A DNA stretch of 64,000 nucleotides from Chitinimonas sp. BJYL2. GTDB taxonomy: Bacteria > Pseudomonadota > Gammaproteobacteria > Burkholderiales > Chitinimonadaceae. Below are positions 17,822 through 28,515 of this stretch, one piece after another (the stretch's first letter is position 1; the number at the start of each line of letters is the position of its first letter). The position numbers and the translations under genes were made by a program. The stretch is from contig NZ_JANZKW010000001.1 in assembly GCF_027257935.1 (NCBI RefSeq), positions 1,181,967 through 1,245,966 on the forward strand, read 5' to 3'. Under the pieces are notes generated by a model. It was not told where the DNA came from and did no database searches. It saw only the letters and a list, made by a program, of their open reading frames with translations.

Positions 17822-17911
17822 AACCGGTACTCAACCTTCTTCAGCGTCCCCTGCTTGAAACTACTGTCAAACTGAGGGCCCTGAATACAAAGAGCAGGGA
17901 AGGTACCGGTT
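17822..17911. repeat. Long-range inverted repeat between toxin and HNH genes
   Basis: AACCGGTAC (17822-17830) and GTACCGGTT (17903-17911) are exact inverted copies. Further inside, CCCTGCT (17849-17855) pairs with AGCAGGG (17893-17899), and the middle contains AGGGCCCT. The stretch could fold as one structured element. No gene is visible in it. Confidence 0.45.
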
Positions 17912-17935
17912 AATCGCTCCAAGGCACTGAACAGC

Positions 17936-18721
17936 ATGGCGACCTCAAAGAACTGGACAAAAGCACAGCTGAAGTTGGCATTTCATTTGTACTGCCAATT
18001 GCCATTTGGCAAATTGCACAAAACCAACCCAGAAGTCATACGCCTTGCCACACTGATTGGCCGCACGCCTTCTGCCGTCGCGATGAAACTGGTCAATTTC
18101 GCCAGCCTCGATCCCGCCATTACTTCGACTGGACGCAAGGGTTTGGCTGGTGCATCCAATCTAGATCGTGAGGTCTGGGTGGAGTTTCACGCCGACTGGG
18201 AGGGGCTTGCCATTGAGTGTGAAATGCTTAGGCGCGATCTTGATCCTTCGCCGACTATGGATGAAGCCGATGAGCTATTCACGTCGGAAGACTTTACTGG
18301 CGAAACGCGTACGGTTGTGATGGAACAGCGCATCAAGCAGCACTTCTTTCGCCGTGCTGTGTTGAGTAGCTACGGTGGGCGCTGCTGCATGTCGGGCGTT
18401 GCTGAGCCACGCTTGCTAATTGCCAGCCACATTGTGCCGTGGAGTAAGGACAAGCAGAATCGGCTAAATCCGAGTAATGGTCTGTGCTTGTCGGCTATTC
18501 ATGATCGCGCTTTTGATCAAGGGCTAATCACACTCAGTGACGATCTCAAGGTGATCGTGTCTGATGAGTTAAAGCGGCGCAACGACCAGTTCATTCGCAC
18601 TGTCTTCCTGCCACTTGAGGGGGGCGTGATCACGATGCCTGATCGTTTCATCCCCGATCCGGCTTTCATTAGCCGTCACCGTAATGAAGCGTTCATAGAT
18701 AACCGCAAGGCAATAGGATGA
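17936..18721 (+). CDS. HNH endonuclease (HNH_2 type)
   Basis: A 261-residue protein. The N-terminal third has a helix-turn-helix-like stretch (LATLIGRTPSAVAMKLVNFASLDP), which may bind DNA. The C-terminal domain is an HNH_2 nuclease: CCMSGVAEPRLLIASHIVPW, then LNPSNGLCLSAIHDRAFDQGLITL, giving the metal-binding His and the N and H positions. No methyltransferase is adjacent, so it is not an obvious restriction gene. Base composition is visibly more A+T-rich than the flanking housekeeping genes, suggesting transfer. The next gene overlaps it by ATGA, so the two probably act together. Confidence 0.82.
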   Translation: MATSKNWTKAQLKLAFHLYCQLPFGKLHKTNPEVIRLATLIGRTPSAVAMKLVNFASLDPAITSTGRKGLAGASNLDREVWVEFHADWEGLAIECEMLRRDLDPSPTMDEADELFTSEDFTGETRTVVMEQRIKQHFFRRAVLSSYGGRCCMSGVAEPRLLIASHIVPWSKDKQNRLNPSNGLCLSAIHDRAFDQGLITLSDDLKVIVSDELKRRNDQFIRTVFLPLEGGVITMPDRFIPDPAFISRHRNEAFIDNRKAIG

Positions 18722-19089
18722 AACACAGCATCTTTGAGTACCTCTACCGCGATGCTGGCAACTTCAAGGCATGGGGTGAGCTGTTACTGGACGGCGAATT
18801 GACGGATGAGGAAGTTGCCCGGATGTCCGCGCGATTTGAAGGCGGCGAGCTATTCATCGCCGAGCAGATTGGCGTACCCGCACTTTGTGAAAAACTTTGG
18901 CGCGAATGCGGGAGCAAGCCTTCAAATGAATTCGACCACGTCTGGCACGAGTTCAGCGGAGTTAGGACGGCAAACAGTGAAGAGTGTGCGCGATTGAAGC
19001 TATGGGGTACGGCGTCAGCGTTACTGGCACGGATCGAAAAGGTAGCGTCGTGGGACATAGCATGTTCGCCGAACCGAAGACTTGGTTAA
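18718..19089 (+). CDS. Unknown partner protein of the HNH nuclease
   Basis: A 123-residue acidic soluble protein, no signal or membrane helix, no motif I can assign. It opens MKHSIFEYLYRDAGNFKAWG. The ATG overlaps the HNH stop (ATGA), so expression should be coupled. Its last codons and stop lie within an 18-bp inverted repeat. An immunity or specificity role for the nuclease is possible but only inferred from coupling. Confidence 0.65.
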   Translation: MKHSIFEYLYRDAGNFKAWGELLLDGELTDEEVARMSARFEGGELFIAEQIGVPALCEKLWRECGSKPSNEFDHVWHEFSGVRTANSEECARLKLWGTASALLARIEKVASWDIACSPNRRLG

Positions 19090-19134
19090 TCGCGCTTGGC
19101 GGTTCAGACCGAGCCACCAAGCGCGATTAACCAA
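19082..19134. repeat. 18-bp perfect inverted repeat at the end of the HNH pair
   Basis: TTGGTTAATCGCGCTTGG (19082-19099) and its exact reverse complement (19117-19134) enclose 17 bases. The left arm contains the stop codon at 19087-19089. No T-run follows on either strand, so it is not a typical terminator, although it lies between convergent genes. Confidence 0.7.
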
Positions 19135-19241
19135 TGTCGTAGCAATACGCTAAGCGCCGCCGAGCGACTAGATATCTCGACCGGCAAGGCCTAGATATTG
19201 GCGAATGATGCGGTGGGCAAGGAGCAGTTCGGCATCCATGA

Positions 19242-21300
<2,059 letters not shown>

Positions 21301-21412
21301 CTAGGCGGGCAGAATGCCTGCGAAGCTAAGGCAAGTGTGGAATAATTACAAGGATTTGATACCTGTTTTGACCGGTGCCGCGATCAGCGGCATCTAGCGA
21401 AAGGAAGCCGCG

Positions 21413-22063
21413 ATGGATTGGGAACAAGCCCGTTACTACATGGTGGAACAGCAGATTCGTCCTTGGGATGTGCTGGATCAGACCATTCTGGGTTTGCTGC
21501 TGGAGCTCAAGCGCGAGGACTTCGTGCCTGCCGCGCATCGCGATCTGGCACTGGTGGACATGGAACTGCCGCTGGGCAATGGCCAGCGCATGCTGCAACC
21601 CAAGCTCGAAGCGCGCATCGCACAGGAAGTGGCGCTCACTGGCAAAGAGCGGGTACTCGAAATCGGCACTGGCGGTGCTTACCTGACTGCCCTGCTGGCG
21701 CGCCTGAGCAAGCAGGTCTACTCGGTGGAAATCGACGCGACCTTGGCCGATGCCGCGCGCCCCAAGCTGGCCAAGGCCGGCATCCAGAATGTGGTGGTTG
21801 AAATTGGCGATGCCGCCCGTGGCTGGACCAAGCACGCGCCTTACGATGTGATCGTCGCTTCGGGCTCCTACCCGACCACGCCGGATTTCCTGTTCGATCA
21901 GCTGACCGAGGGTGGCCGCCTGTTCGCGATTGTGGGCGAAGAGCCAGTGATGACGGCCACGCTGTATACGAAGACCGGTGGCTCGGTAGTGGCGACCAAG
22001 CTGTTCGAGACGGTGGTGCAGCCGCTGCAGAACGTGCCGCAGCCCGAGCGCTTCGCATTCTGA
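21413..22063 (+). CDS. Protein-L-isoaspartate O-methyltransferase family protein
   Basis: A 216-residue SAM-dependent methyltransferase of the PCMT family. The N-terminal stretch MVEQQIRPWDVLD and the SAM-binding motif VLEIGTGGAYLTALLARL (about residues 81-98) are clear, with an acidic end of strand 2 in VYSVEID. Some members lack isoaspartyl repair activity, so the substrate is uncertain. It stands alone, with a bidirectional terminator after it. Confidence 0.82.
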   Translation: MDWEQARYYMVEQQIRPWDVLDQTILGLLLELKREDFVPAAHRDLALVDMELPLGNGQRMLQPKLEARIAQEVALTGKERVLEIGTGGAYLTALLARLSKQVYSVEIDATLADAARPKLAKAGIQNVVVEIGDAARGWTKHAPYDVIVASGSYPTTPDFLFDQLTEGGRLFAIVGEEPVMTATLYTKTGGSVVATKLFETVVQPLQNVPQPERFAF

Positions 22064-22090
22064 TCACGGCACCGACCCGCACAGCAAACG

Positions 22091-22118
22091 AAAAGCCCGG
22101 TTATGTGCCGGGCTTTTT
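22091..22118. terminator. Bidirectional terminator
   Basis: AAGCCCGG and CCGGGCTT arms with A- and T-runs on the outer sides, between the convergent PCMT-like gene and acyltransferase genes. Confidence 0.85.
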
Positions 22119-22199
22119 CATGGGCCGCAGGGTGCAATCAGCAACGCGCCTTGCATCAATGGCTGGCATGGCCTTGGCGCTATGCGGCCTTGATGCGGC

Positions 22200-23069
22200 T
22201 CACACCTTGTCGTAAAACCCCGCCTCGCCCTCGGGCCGGGTCTTGAAGCGCTTGTGCAGCCAGAAGTATTGCGGCAGCGCATCCATGATGCGGGCTTCAA
22301 GCAGGGCGACCGTGCGGCGCGTGTCGGCAATCGGGTCGTCGCCGGGAAAATCAGCCAGCGGTGCCTCGATGCGGAACACGATGCCCGAGGGGTTGCGGGA
22401 GGCAAAGCAGGGCAAGACGACTGCGCCGGATGCCTTGGCCAATCGCGACAGGCCGGTAATGGTGGCCGCCGGTACGCCGAAGAAGGGGATGAACTCTGCA
22501 TCGCGCGGGCCGAAATCCTGATCAGGGAAGTAATACAGCCGCCAACCTTCCTTCAGAGCCTTGAGTACCGGGCGGATGCCGGCCTGCCGCGATAGCAGCA
22601 GCCCATTGCCCAAGCGCGAGCGGCGATTGTGCATCCACGCATCCAGCGCGGCGCTTTTCTGTCTGGAGTAGATATCGACGACGCGAGTCTCCAGTGCCAT
22701 GCGCATGCCACACAGTTCCAGCGCCGCAAAGTGGCCGGAGAACAGGATGACCGGCTTGCCCTCCTGTGCTTGCAGGTGCTCCAGTCCCTCCAGGTGCACA
22801 TGCTTGCGCAGCCAGTCAGGCGACGCAAACCAGCTGTAGCCGTACTCCAGGATCGTGCGGGCCATGGCCCGGAAGTGTTCACGTAGTACCTGATTACGTT
22901 TGGCTTCCGGCATGTCCGGGAAACACAGCCGCAGATTCGTCTGGCCGACGCGGCGGCGCTCATGCGCAAGCAGGTAAAGCAGATTGCCCAAGCCGCTGCC
23001 CAGTACATACACCACCCGGAAAGGCAGCCAGCGGAACAGCCACATCAGGCCAGCCAGCAGACGGATCAT
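22200..23069 (-). CDS. Lipid A-type lysophospholipid acyltransferase (second of pair)
   Basis: LpxL/HtrB-family acyltransferase, 289 residues, with an N-terminal membrane-associated helix and the catalytic pattern HX4E (GHFAALEL), then YFPDQDFGPRD and FIPFFGVPA. Such enzymes add secondary acyl chains to lipid A at the inner membrane. The start overlaps the stop of the upstream paralog (ATGA), so the pair is co-translated. Which lipid A position each handles cannot be read from sequence. Confidence 0.87.
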   Translation of the reverse strand: MIRLLAGLMWLFRWLPFRVVYVLGSGLGNLLYLLAHERRRVGQTNLRLCFPDMPEAKRNQVLREHFRAMARTILEYGYSWFASPDWLRKHVHLEGLEHLQAQEGKPVILFSGHFAALELCGMRMALETRVVDIYSRQKSAALDAWMHNRRSRLGNGLLLSRQAGIRPVLKALKEGWRLYYFPDQDFGPRDAEFIPFFGVPAATITGLSRLAKASGAVVLPCFASRNPSGIVFRIEAPLADFPGDDPIADTRRTVALLEARIMDALPQYFWLHKRFKTRPEGEAGFYDKV

Positions 23070-23932
23070 GCTTGCTCTCCCAGGGGTGCCGACGCACCGG
23101 CTGGTTGCTTGTAACGGTTGTAGCTCCACAGGTACTGGTCGGGAGACCGGCGAATCAGCTTTTCCACGTGCTGGTTCAGCAAACGGGCGTCCGCATCTTT
23201 GTCACCACTGAACTCGCTGGTCATGGGCTCGATGTGCACGCGAAAGCCCCGACCCCAATCGAGCCGCTCTGCGTAAAAGAACAGCACGGCCGCGTTGGTA
23301 GCCTGCGCCAGGCGCGGTAGCAAGGTCATGGTGTAAGCCGGTTTGCCGAAGAACGGTGCCCACACCCCCTCACCGGCGCCGGGTGCCTGATCGGGCAGGA
23401 TGACAGTGGCCTCGCCCTGTTTGAGCGCCTTCATCAACAGGCGCACCCCGGCCGCGGTGGCGGGGGCGGTTTTGGCGTTATCGCGCATCCGGCCGGCCTG
23501 CATCAGCGGCTCCAGCCAGCTCAGCTTGGGCGGGCGGTACATCGCGGTGAGCGGAAAAGGCAGGCGCGAGCTCACATAGCGCCCGGCGATATCAAAACCA
23601 CCCAGATGTGGCGTCACGAAAATGATGGGGCGTTGCGCGGCCAGTGCGGCTTCGGCGTGTTCCCAACCTTCACAATGGCGTACCAGCCGGCAAACCCGAT
23701 CCGAAGGCAAGCCCCAGGCGGCGAGCAGCTCAAATGCCCCTTTGCCGTGCTGGACAATGCTTCGACTTAACAAACGGTTATAATTTTGGGCATCCGCTTG
23801 GCGAAGGTTATGGCTGAGCTGTTGGCGATAGCGTTTATCCGCCCGCCAGACCAACCAGCCAACCAGTGCCCCCATGCCATGCAGCATGAACAGTGGCAGA
23901 CGTGCCAGGCACTTCAGTAGTAAAGTCAGCAT
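23066..23932 (-). CDS. Lipid A-type lysophospholipid acyltransferase (first of pair)
   Basis: A 288-residue LpxL/HtrB-family protein with HX4D (TPHLGGFD), ILPDQAPG and APFFGKPAYTM. It is the first gene of a two-gene operon, divergent from metK with about 90 bp between. The two paralogs differ in the catalytic acid (D here, E in the next), which suggests separate acyl acceptors (inference). Confidence 0.87.
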   Translation of the reverse strand: MLTLLLKCLARLPLFMLHGMGALVGWLVWRADKRYRQQLSHNLRQADAQNYNRLLSRSIVQHGKGAFELLAAWGLPSDRVCRLVRHCEGWEHAEAALAAQRPIIFVTPHLGGFDIAGRYVSSRLPFPLTAMYRPPKLSWLEPLMQAGRMRDNAKTAPATAAGVRLLMKALKQGEATVILPDQAPGAGEGVWAPFFGKPAYTMTLLPRLAQATNAAVLFFYAERLDWGRGFRVHIEPMTSEFSGDKDADARLLNQHVEKLIRRSPDQYLWSYNRYKQPAGASAPLGEQA

Positions 23933-24022
23933 CCGATAACCGTTCTTTTGAATCTGCTTATTTTAGCGGGTTTACCTACCCAGCCGCGCACTCTGCGGCA
24001 CCAGCGACAAGAGGAGTAATCC

Positions 24023-25192
<1,170 letters not shown>

Positions 25193-25212
25193 GCAGCTGA
25201 TTTGGCAGATGA

Positions 25213-25242
25213 ACGCCCCGCCACAGCGGGGCGTTTTGTTTT
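25213..25242 (+). terminator. metK terminator
   Basis: CGCCCCG and CGGGGCG arms with TTTTGTTTT directly after, 20 bp behind the metK stop. Confidence 0.9.
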
Positions 25243-25256
25243 AGAATGCGCACCTA

Positions 25257-25318
25257 CCGGGGAGCGCTGCGAGGTCGTTCGATCCCAGGCCCGGTTATCT
25301 TCAAAACTGCGCTCACCT
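25257..25318 (+). promoter_or_regulatory. SAH riboswitch of ahcY
   Basis: Matches the S-adenosylhomocysteine aptamer: GGGGAGCGCTGCGAG, then CCCAGGCCCGG, then AAAACTGCGCTCAC closing P1 with GAGCGC. The segment CTCACCTG (25312-25319) is complementary to CAGGTGAG at 25351-25358, a likely switching partner that would break P1. It lies 110 bp before the ahcY start. Confidence 0.92.
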
Positions 25319-25427
25319 GACCAACCCCGTGCCGGGCACGGGATGCACAACAGGTGAGAACCGCATCCCGCTGGATTCATGCATCCAGATCCCGGCCACT
25401 TTGTTCACGTTTATAAGGACGAACACC

Positions 25428-26828
25428 GTGGCTGACTTCAAAGATTACGTCATTGCCGATCTCTCCCTGGCCGATTGGGGCCGCAAGGAGATCAAGATTG
25501 CCGAAACCGAAATGCCGGGCCTGATGGCCATCCGCGAAGAATTCGCGGCCAGCCAGCCGCTGCGTGGCGCGCGCATCACCGGTTCGCTGCACATGACCAT
25601 CCAGACCGCCGTGCTGATCGAGACGCTGCAAGCACTCGGCGCGCAGGTGCGCTGGGCTTCGTGCAACATCTTCTCGACGCAGGATCACGCCGCTGCCGCT
25701 ATTGCCGCTGCCGGCACGCCCGTGTTCGCCGTCAAGGGCGAATCGCTGGCTGACTACTGGGAATACACGCACCGCATCTTCGAATGGGCCGATGGCGGCT
25801 ACAGCAACATGATTCTGGATGACGGCGGCGATGCCACCGTGCTGCTGCATCTGGGTGCTCGCGCCGAGCAGGATCTGGCTGTACTGAACCACCCGACCAG
25901 CGAAGAGGAAACCATCCTGTTCGCTTCCATCAAGGCCAAGCTGGCCGTGGACAAGACCTGGTACTCGACGCGTCTGGCCCATATCAAGGGCGTGACCGAA
26001 GAAACCACCACCGGCGTGCATCGCCTGTACCAGATGCACCAGCGTGGCGACCTCAAGTTCCCCGCCATCAACGTCAACGACTCGGTCACCAAGTCCAAGT
26101 TCGACAACCTGTACGGCTGCCGCGAATCGCTGGTCGATGGCATCAAGCGCGCGACCGACGTGATGATCGCCGGCAAGGTGGCCGTGGTCGCCGGCTATGG
26201 CGATGTGGGCAAGGGCTCGGCACAGGCACTGCGCGCGCTGTCGGCGCAGGTCTGGGTGACCGAAATCGACCCGATCTGCGCATTGCAAGCCGCGATGGAA
26301 GGCTACCGCGTGGTGACCATGGATTACGCGGCCGACAAGGCTGATATCTTCGTCACCGCCACCGGCAACTACCACATCATCACCCATGACCACATGGCCA
26401 AGATGAAAGACCAGGCCATCGTCTGCAATATCGGTCACTTCGATAACGAGATCGAAGTCGCCGCGCTGGAGAAGTACCAGTGGGAAGAGATCAAGCCGCA
26501 GGTTGACCATGTGATCTTCCCGGACGGCAAGCGCATCATCCTGCTGGCCAAGGGCCGTCTGGTGAACCTGGGTTGCGCCACGGGCCACCCGAGCTACGTG
26601 ATGTCGTCCTCGTTCGCTAACCAGACCATCGCCCAGATCGAGCTGTTCACGCGTACGGCCGATTACCCGATCGGTGTGTACACGCTGCCCAAGCATCTGG
26701 ACGAAAAGGTTGCCCGCCTGCAGCTCAAAAAGCTCAACGTGCAGCTGACCGAGCTGACCGATGCGCAAGCGGCGTATATCGGCGTGCAGAAGCAAGGCCC
26801 GTACAAGCCGGATCACTATCGCTACTAA
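25428..26828 (+). CDS. ahcY: S-adenosylhomocysteine hydrolase
   Basis: Splits S-adenosylhomocysteine into homocysteine and adenosine, removing the product inhibitor of methyltransferases. The GTG at 25428 follows an AGGA site and begins [18 protein letters not shown], the normal family start; 466 residues. The NAD-binding segment [15 protein letters not shown] and the C-terminal KPDHYRY are present. The SAH riboswitch upstream should raise expression when SAH accumulates. A hairpin at 26838-26864 follows. Confidence 0.96.
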   Translation: MADFKDYVIADLSLADWGRKEIKIAETEMPGLMAIREEFAASQPLRGARITGSLHMTIQTAVLIETLQALGAQVRWASCNIFSTQDHAAAAIAAAGTPVFAVKGESLADYWEYTHRIFEWADGGYSNMILDDGGDATVLLHLGARAEQDLAVLNHPTSEEETILFASIKAKLAVDKTWYSTRLAHIKGVTEETTTGVHRLYQMHQRGDLKFPAINVNDSVTKSKFDNLYGCRESLVDGIKRATDVMIAGKVAVVAGYGDVGKGSAQALRALSAQVWVTEIDPICALQAAMEGYRVVTMDYAADKADIFVTATGNYHIITHDHMAKMKDQAIVCNIGHFDNEIEVAALEKYQWEEIKPQVDHVIFPDGKRIILLAKGRLVNLGCATGHPSYVMSSSFANQTIAQIELFTRTADYPIGVYTLPKHLDEKVARLQLKKLNVQLTELTDAQAAYIGVQKQGPYKPDHYRY

Positions 26829-26837
26829 GCCGTACGG

Positions 26838-26864
26838 CAACGCCCCGCGCCCTGCGGGGCGTTG
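26838..26864 (+). terminator. Hairpin after ahcY
   Basis: CAACGCCCCG and CGGGGCGTTG arms nine bases behind the stop, without a T-run; probably partial termination before the GNAT gene. Confidence 0.6.
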
Positions 26865-26884
26865 CCTATACCGGATGCAAATCG

Positions 26885-27391
26885 ATGAGTCTCAGCCTGC
26901 ATACCGACCGACTCGATCTGGTGCCGCCCACCGAATCGCACACCGATGCCTATCTGGCGCTGTATGGCGACGAAGCGGCCACGCATTTCATTCCGCACAC
27001 GCGTGTCGCCACCCGCACGGCGGCCTGGTTCAAAGTGGCCGCACACCTGGGCCACTGGCAGTTGCGGGGTTATGGCTTTTGGGTGGTGCAGCGGCGTGAT
27101 ACCGGCGAGGTCATCGGCAATCTGGGGCTGATGTACCCGGCGGAGAATCCGGCGCTGGAAATCGGCTGGCTGATTGCGCCCATGCACCAGGGCAAGGGCT
27201 ATGCGCTTGAAGGAACGCGTGCTGCCTTGGCCCATGCGTTTGACGTAATCGGCGCCGACCGCGTCATCGCCCGCATCGACGCCGGCAATACGGCGTCGCA
27301 GACACTGGCCCGGCGGCTGCGCATGGTGCCCGATGCCGCCTTGTCCACCGAGTCGCTGGGCGTCTGGCAAGCCTTGCGATCTGCTTCATAA
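26885..27391 (+). CDS. GNAT acetyltransferase, RimJ/RimL-like
   Basis: A 168-residue N-acetyltransferase: TDRLDLVPPTESHTDAY at the start, the acetyl-CoA pattern IGWLIAPMHQGKGYALEGTRAAL, and VIARIDAGNTASQTLARRL. The family modifies protein N termini, antibiotics or small amines; the substrate here is unknown. It stands between ahcY and metF on the same strand but has no evident link to methionine metabolism. Confidence 0.85.
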   Translation: MSLSLHTDRLDLVPPTESHTDAYLALYGDEAATHFIPHTRVATRTAAWFKVAAHLGHWQLRGYGFWVVQRRDTGEVIGNLGLMYPAENPALEIGWLIAPMHQGKGYALEGTRAALAHAFDVIGADRVIARIDAGNTASQTLARRLRMVPDAALSTESLGVWQALRSAS

Positions 27392-27467
27392 GTACATGCA
27401 CGCAATTCATTAGCTGCCGTAAAGGGCAGTGTTAGCATTCATCGACCTACTGCACAGAGACTTCGCC

Positions 27468-28295
27468 GTGAACCCGACCTACAGCTTCGAATTCTTCCCG
27501 CCCAAGACCCCTGAGGGCATCGAGAAGCTGCGCAATACGCGGCGTCAGCTGGCCCAGCTCAAGCCCGAGTTCTTCTCGGTGACGTTTGGTGCGGGCGGCA
27601 CCACACAGCAGGGCACGCTCGATACCGTGCTGGAAATCCAGTCCGAAGGCTTCGAGGCTGCGCCGCATCTGAGCTGCGTGGGTTCCACCAAGGAAAACGT
27701 TGCAGCACTGCTCAATACTTACCGCGAGAACGGCATTCGCCGCATTGTCGCGCTGCGGGGCGATATCCCCAGCGGCATGGTCGAGTTCGGTGAATTCCGT
27801 TACGCCAACGAGTTGGTCGCCTTCATCCGCGAGCAGCATGGCGACTGGTTCCATATCGAGATCGCGGCCTACCCCGAGTACCACCCGCAGGCCCGCACGG
27901 CGCATGACGATATCGCCAACTTCGTGCGCAAGGCACAAGCCGGTGCCGATTCTGCGATGACCCAGTACTTCTTCAACCCCGATGCCTACTTTGCCTTTGT
28001 GGACGAAGTGCGCGCACGCGGGGTGGAGATTCCCATCGTGCCGGGCATCATGCCCATCAATAACTTCAGCCAGCTGGCGCGGTTTTCCGATACCTGCGGT
28101 GCGGAGATTCCGCGCTGGTTGCGGCTCAAGCTGCAAAGCTATGGCGATGACACCGCGTCCATCAAGGCGCTGGGCCTCGATGTGATCACCGATCTGTGCC
28201 GCAAGCTGCTCGATGGCGGCGCACCGGGGCTGCATTTCTATACCCTGAACTCGGCCGGTGCCGTCTCCACGATCTGGCAGCGCCTCGGGCTGTAA
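27468..28295 (+). CDS. metF: Methylenetetrahydrofolate reductase
   Basis: Reduces 5,10-methylene- to 5-methyl-tetrahydrofolate, the methyl donor for MetH. The GTG start begins VNPTYSFEFFPPKT, the standard family opening; 275 residues, slightly short. FSVTFGAGGTTQQGTL and GDIPSG near the flavin site and MPINNFSQL are typical. The open frame extends 13 codons upstream without homology, so the GTG was preferred. Together with metK, ahcY and metH it completes the methyl cycle. Confidence 0.94.
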   Translation: MNPTYSFEFFPPKTPEGIEKLRNTRRQLAQLKPEFFSVTFGAGGTTQQGTLDTVLEIQSEGFEAAPHLSCVGSTKENVAALLNTYRENGIRRIVALRGDIPSGMVEFGEFRYANELVAFIREQHGDWFHIEIAAYPEYHPQARTAHDDIANFVRKAQAGADSAMTQYFFNPDAYFAFVDEVRARGVEIPIVPGIMPINNFSQLARFSDTCGAEIPRWLRLKLQSYGDDTASIKALGLDVITDLCRKLLDGGAPGLHFYTLNSAGAVSTIWQRLGL

Positions 28296-28317
28296 GGCGC
28301 TCGACGCGTAGGGCCGT

Positions 28318-28404
28318 GTAGGGTGCAATAAGCGCAGCGCATTGCACCAAGGGGCGGGGCACGGCATCGGTGCAATGCGGCCTCTGACCCTATTGACACC
28401 CTAC
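28318..28404. repeat. Dispersed intergenic repeat, copy 1
   Basis: An 87-bp element with inverted ends (GTAGGGTG at the left, CACCCTAC at the right) and an inner hairpin GGTGCAAT/ATTGCACC around AAGCGCAGCGC. A second copy lies at 31061-31152, after plsB. Confidence 0.75.
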
Positions 28405-28477
28405 GGCGTTCGCAGCTGAGCGTGCAGGAAAGCGTCACCGTTTGGCCGAGCAAGCATGCGCTTGGCCGGCTGCGGTA

Positions 28478-28483
28478 TATAAT
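28478..28483 (+). promoter_or_regulatory. Probable plsB -10 box
   Basis: TATAAT, 33 bp before the plsB ATG at 28516. No clear -35 box is seen at normal spacing. Confidence 0.45.
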
Positions 28484-28515
28484 TGCACGCTTATCCCAGA
28501 TTTTGTCCCTATCTG

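Noticed and set aside
17029..19134. Prophage or insertion sequence
   Set aside because: No integrase, transposase or phage structural gene is seen; only inverted repeats and accessory genes.
25377..26840. 487-codon minus-strand open frame
   Set aside because: Antisense of ahcY, which matches its family end to end.
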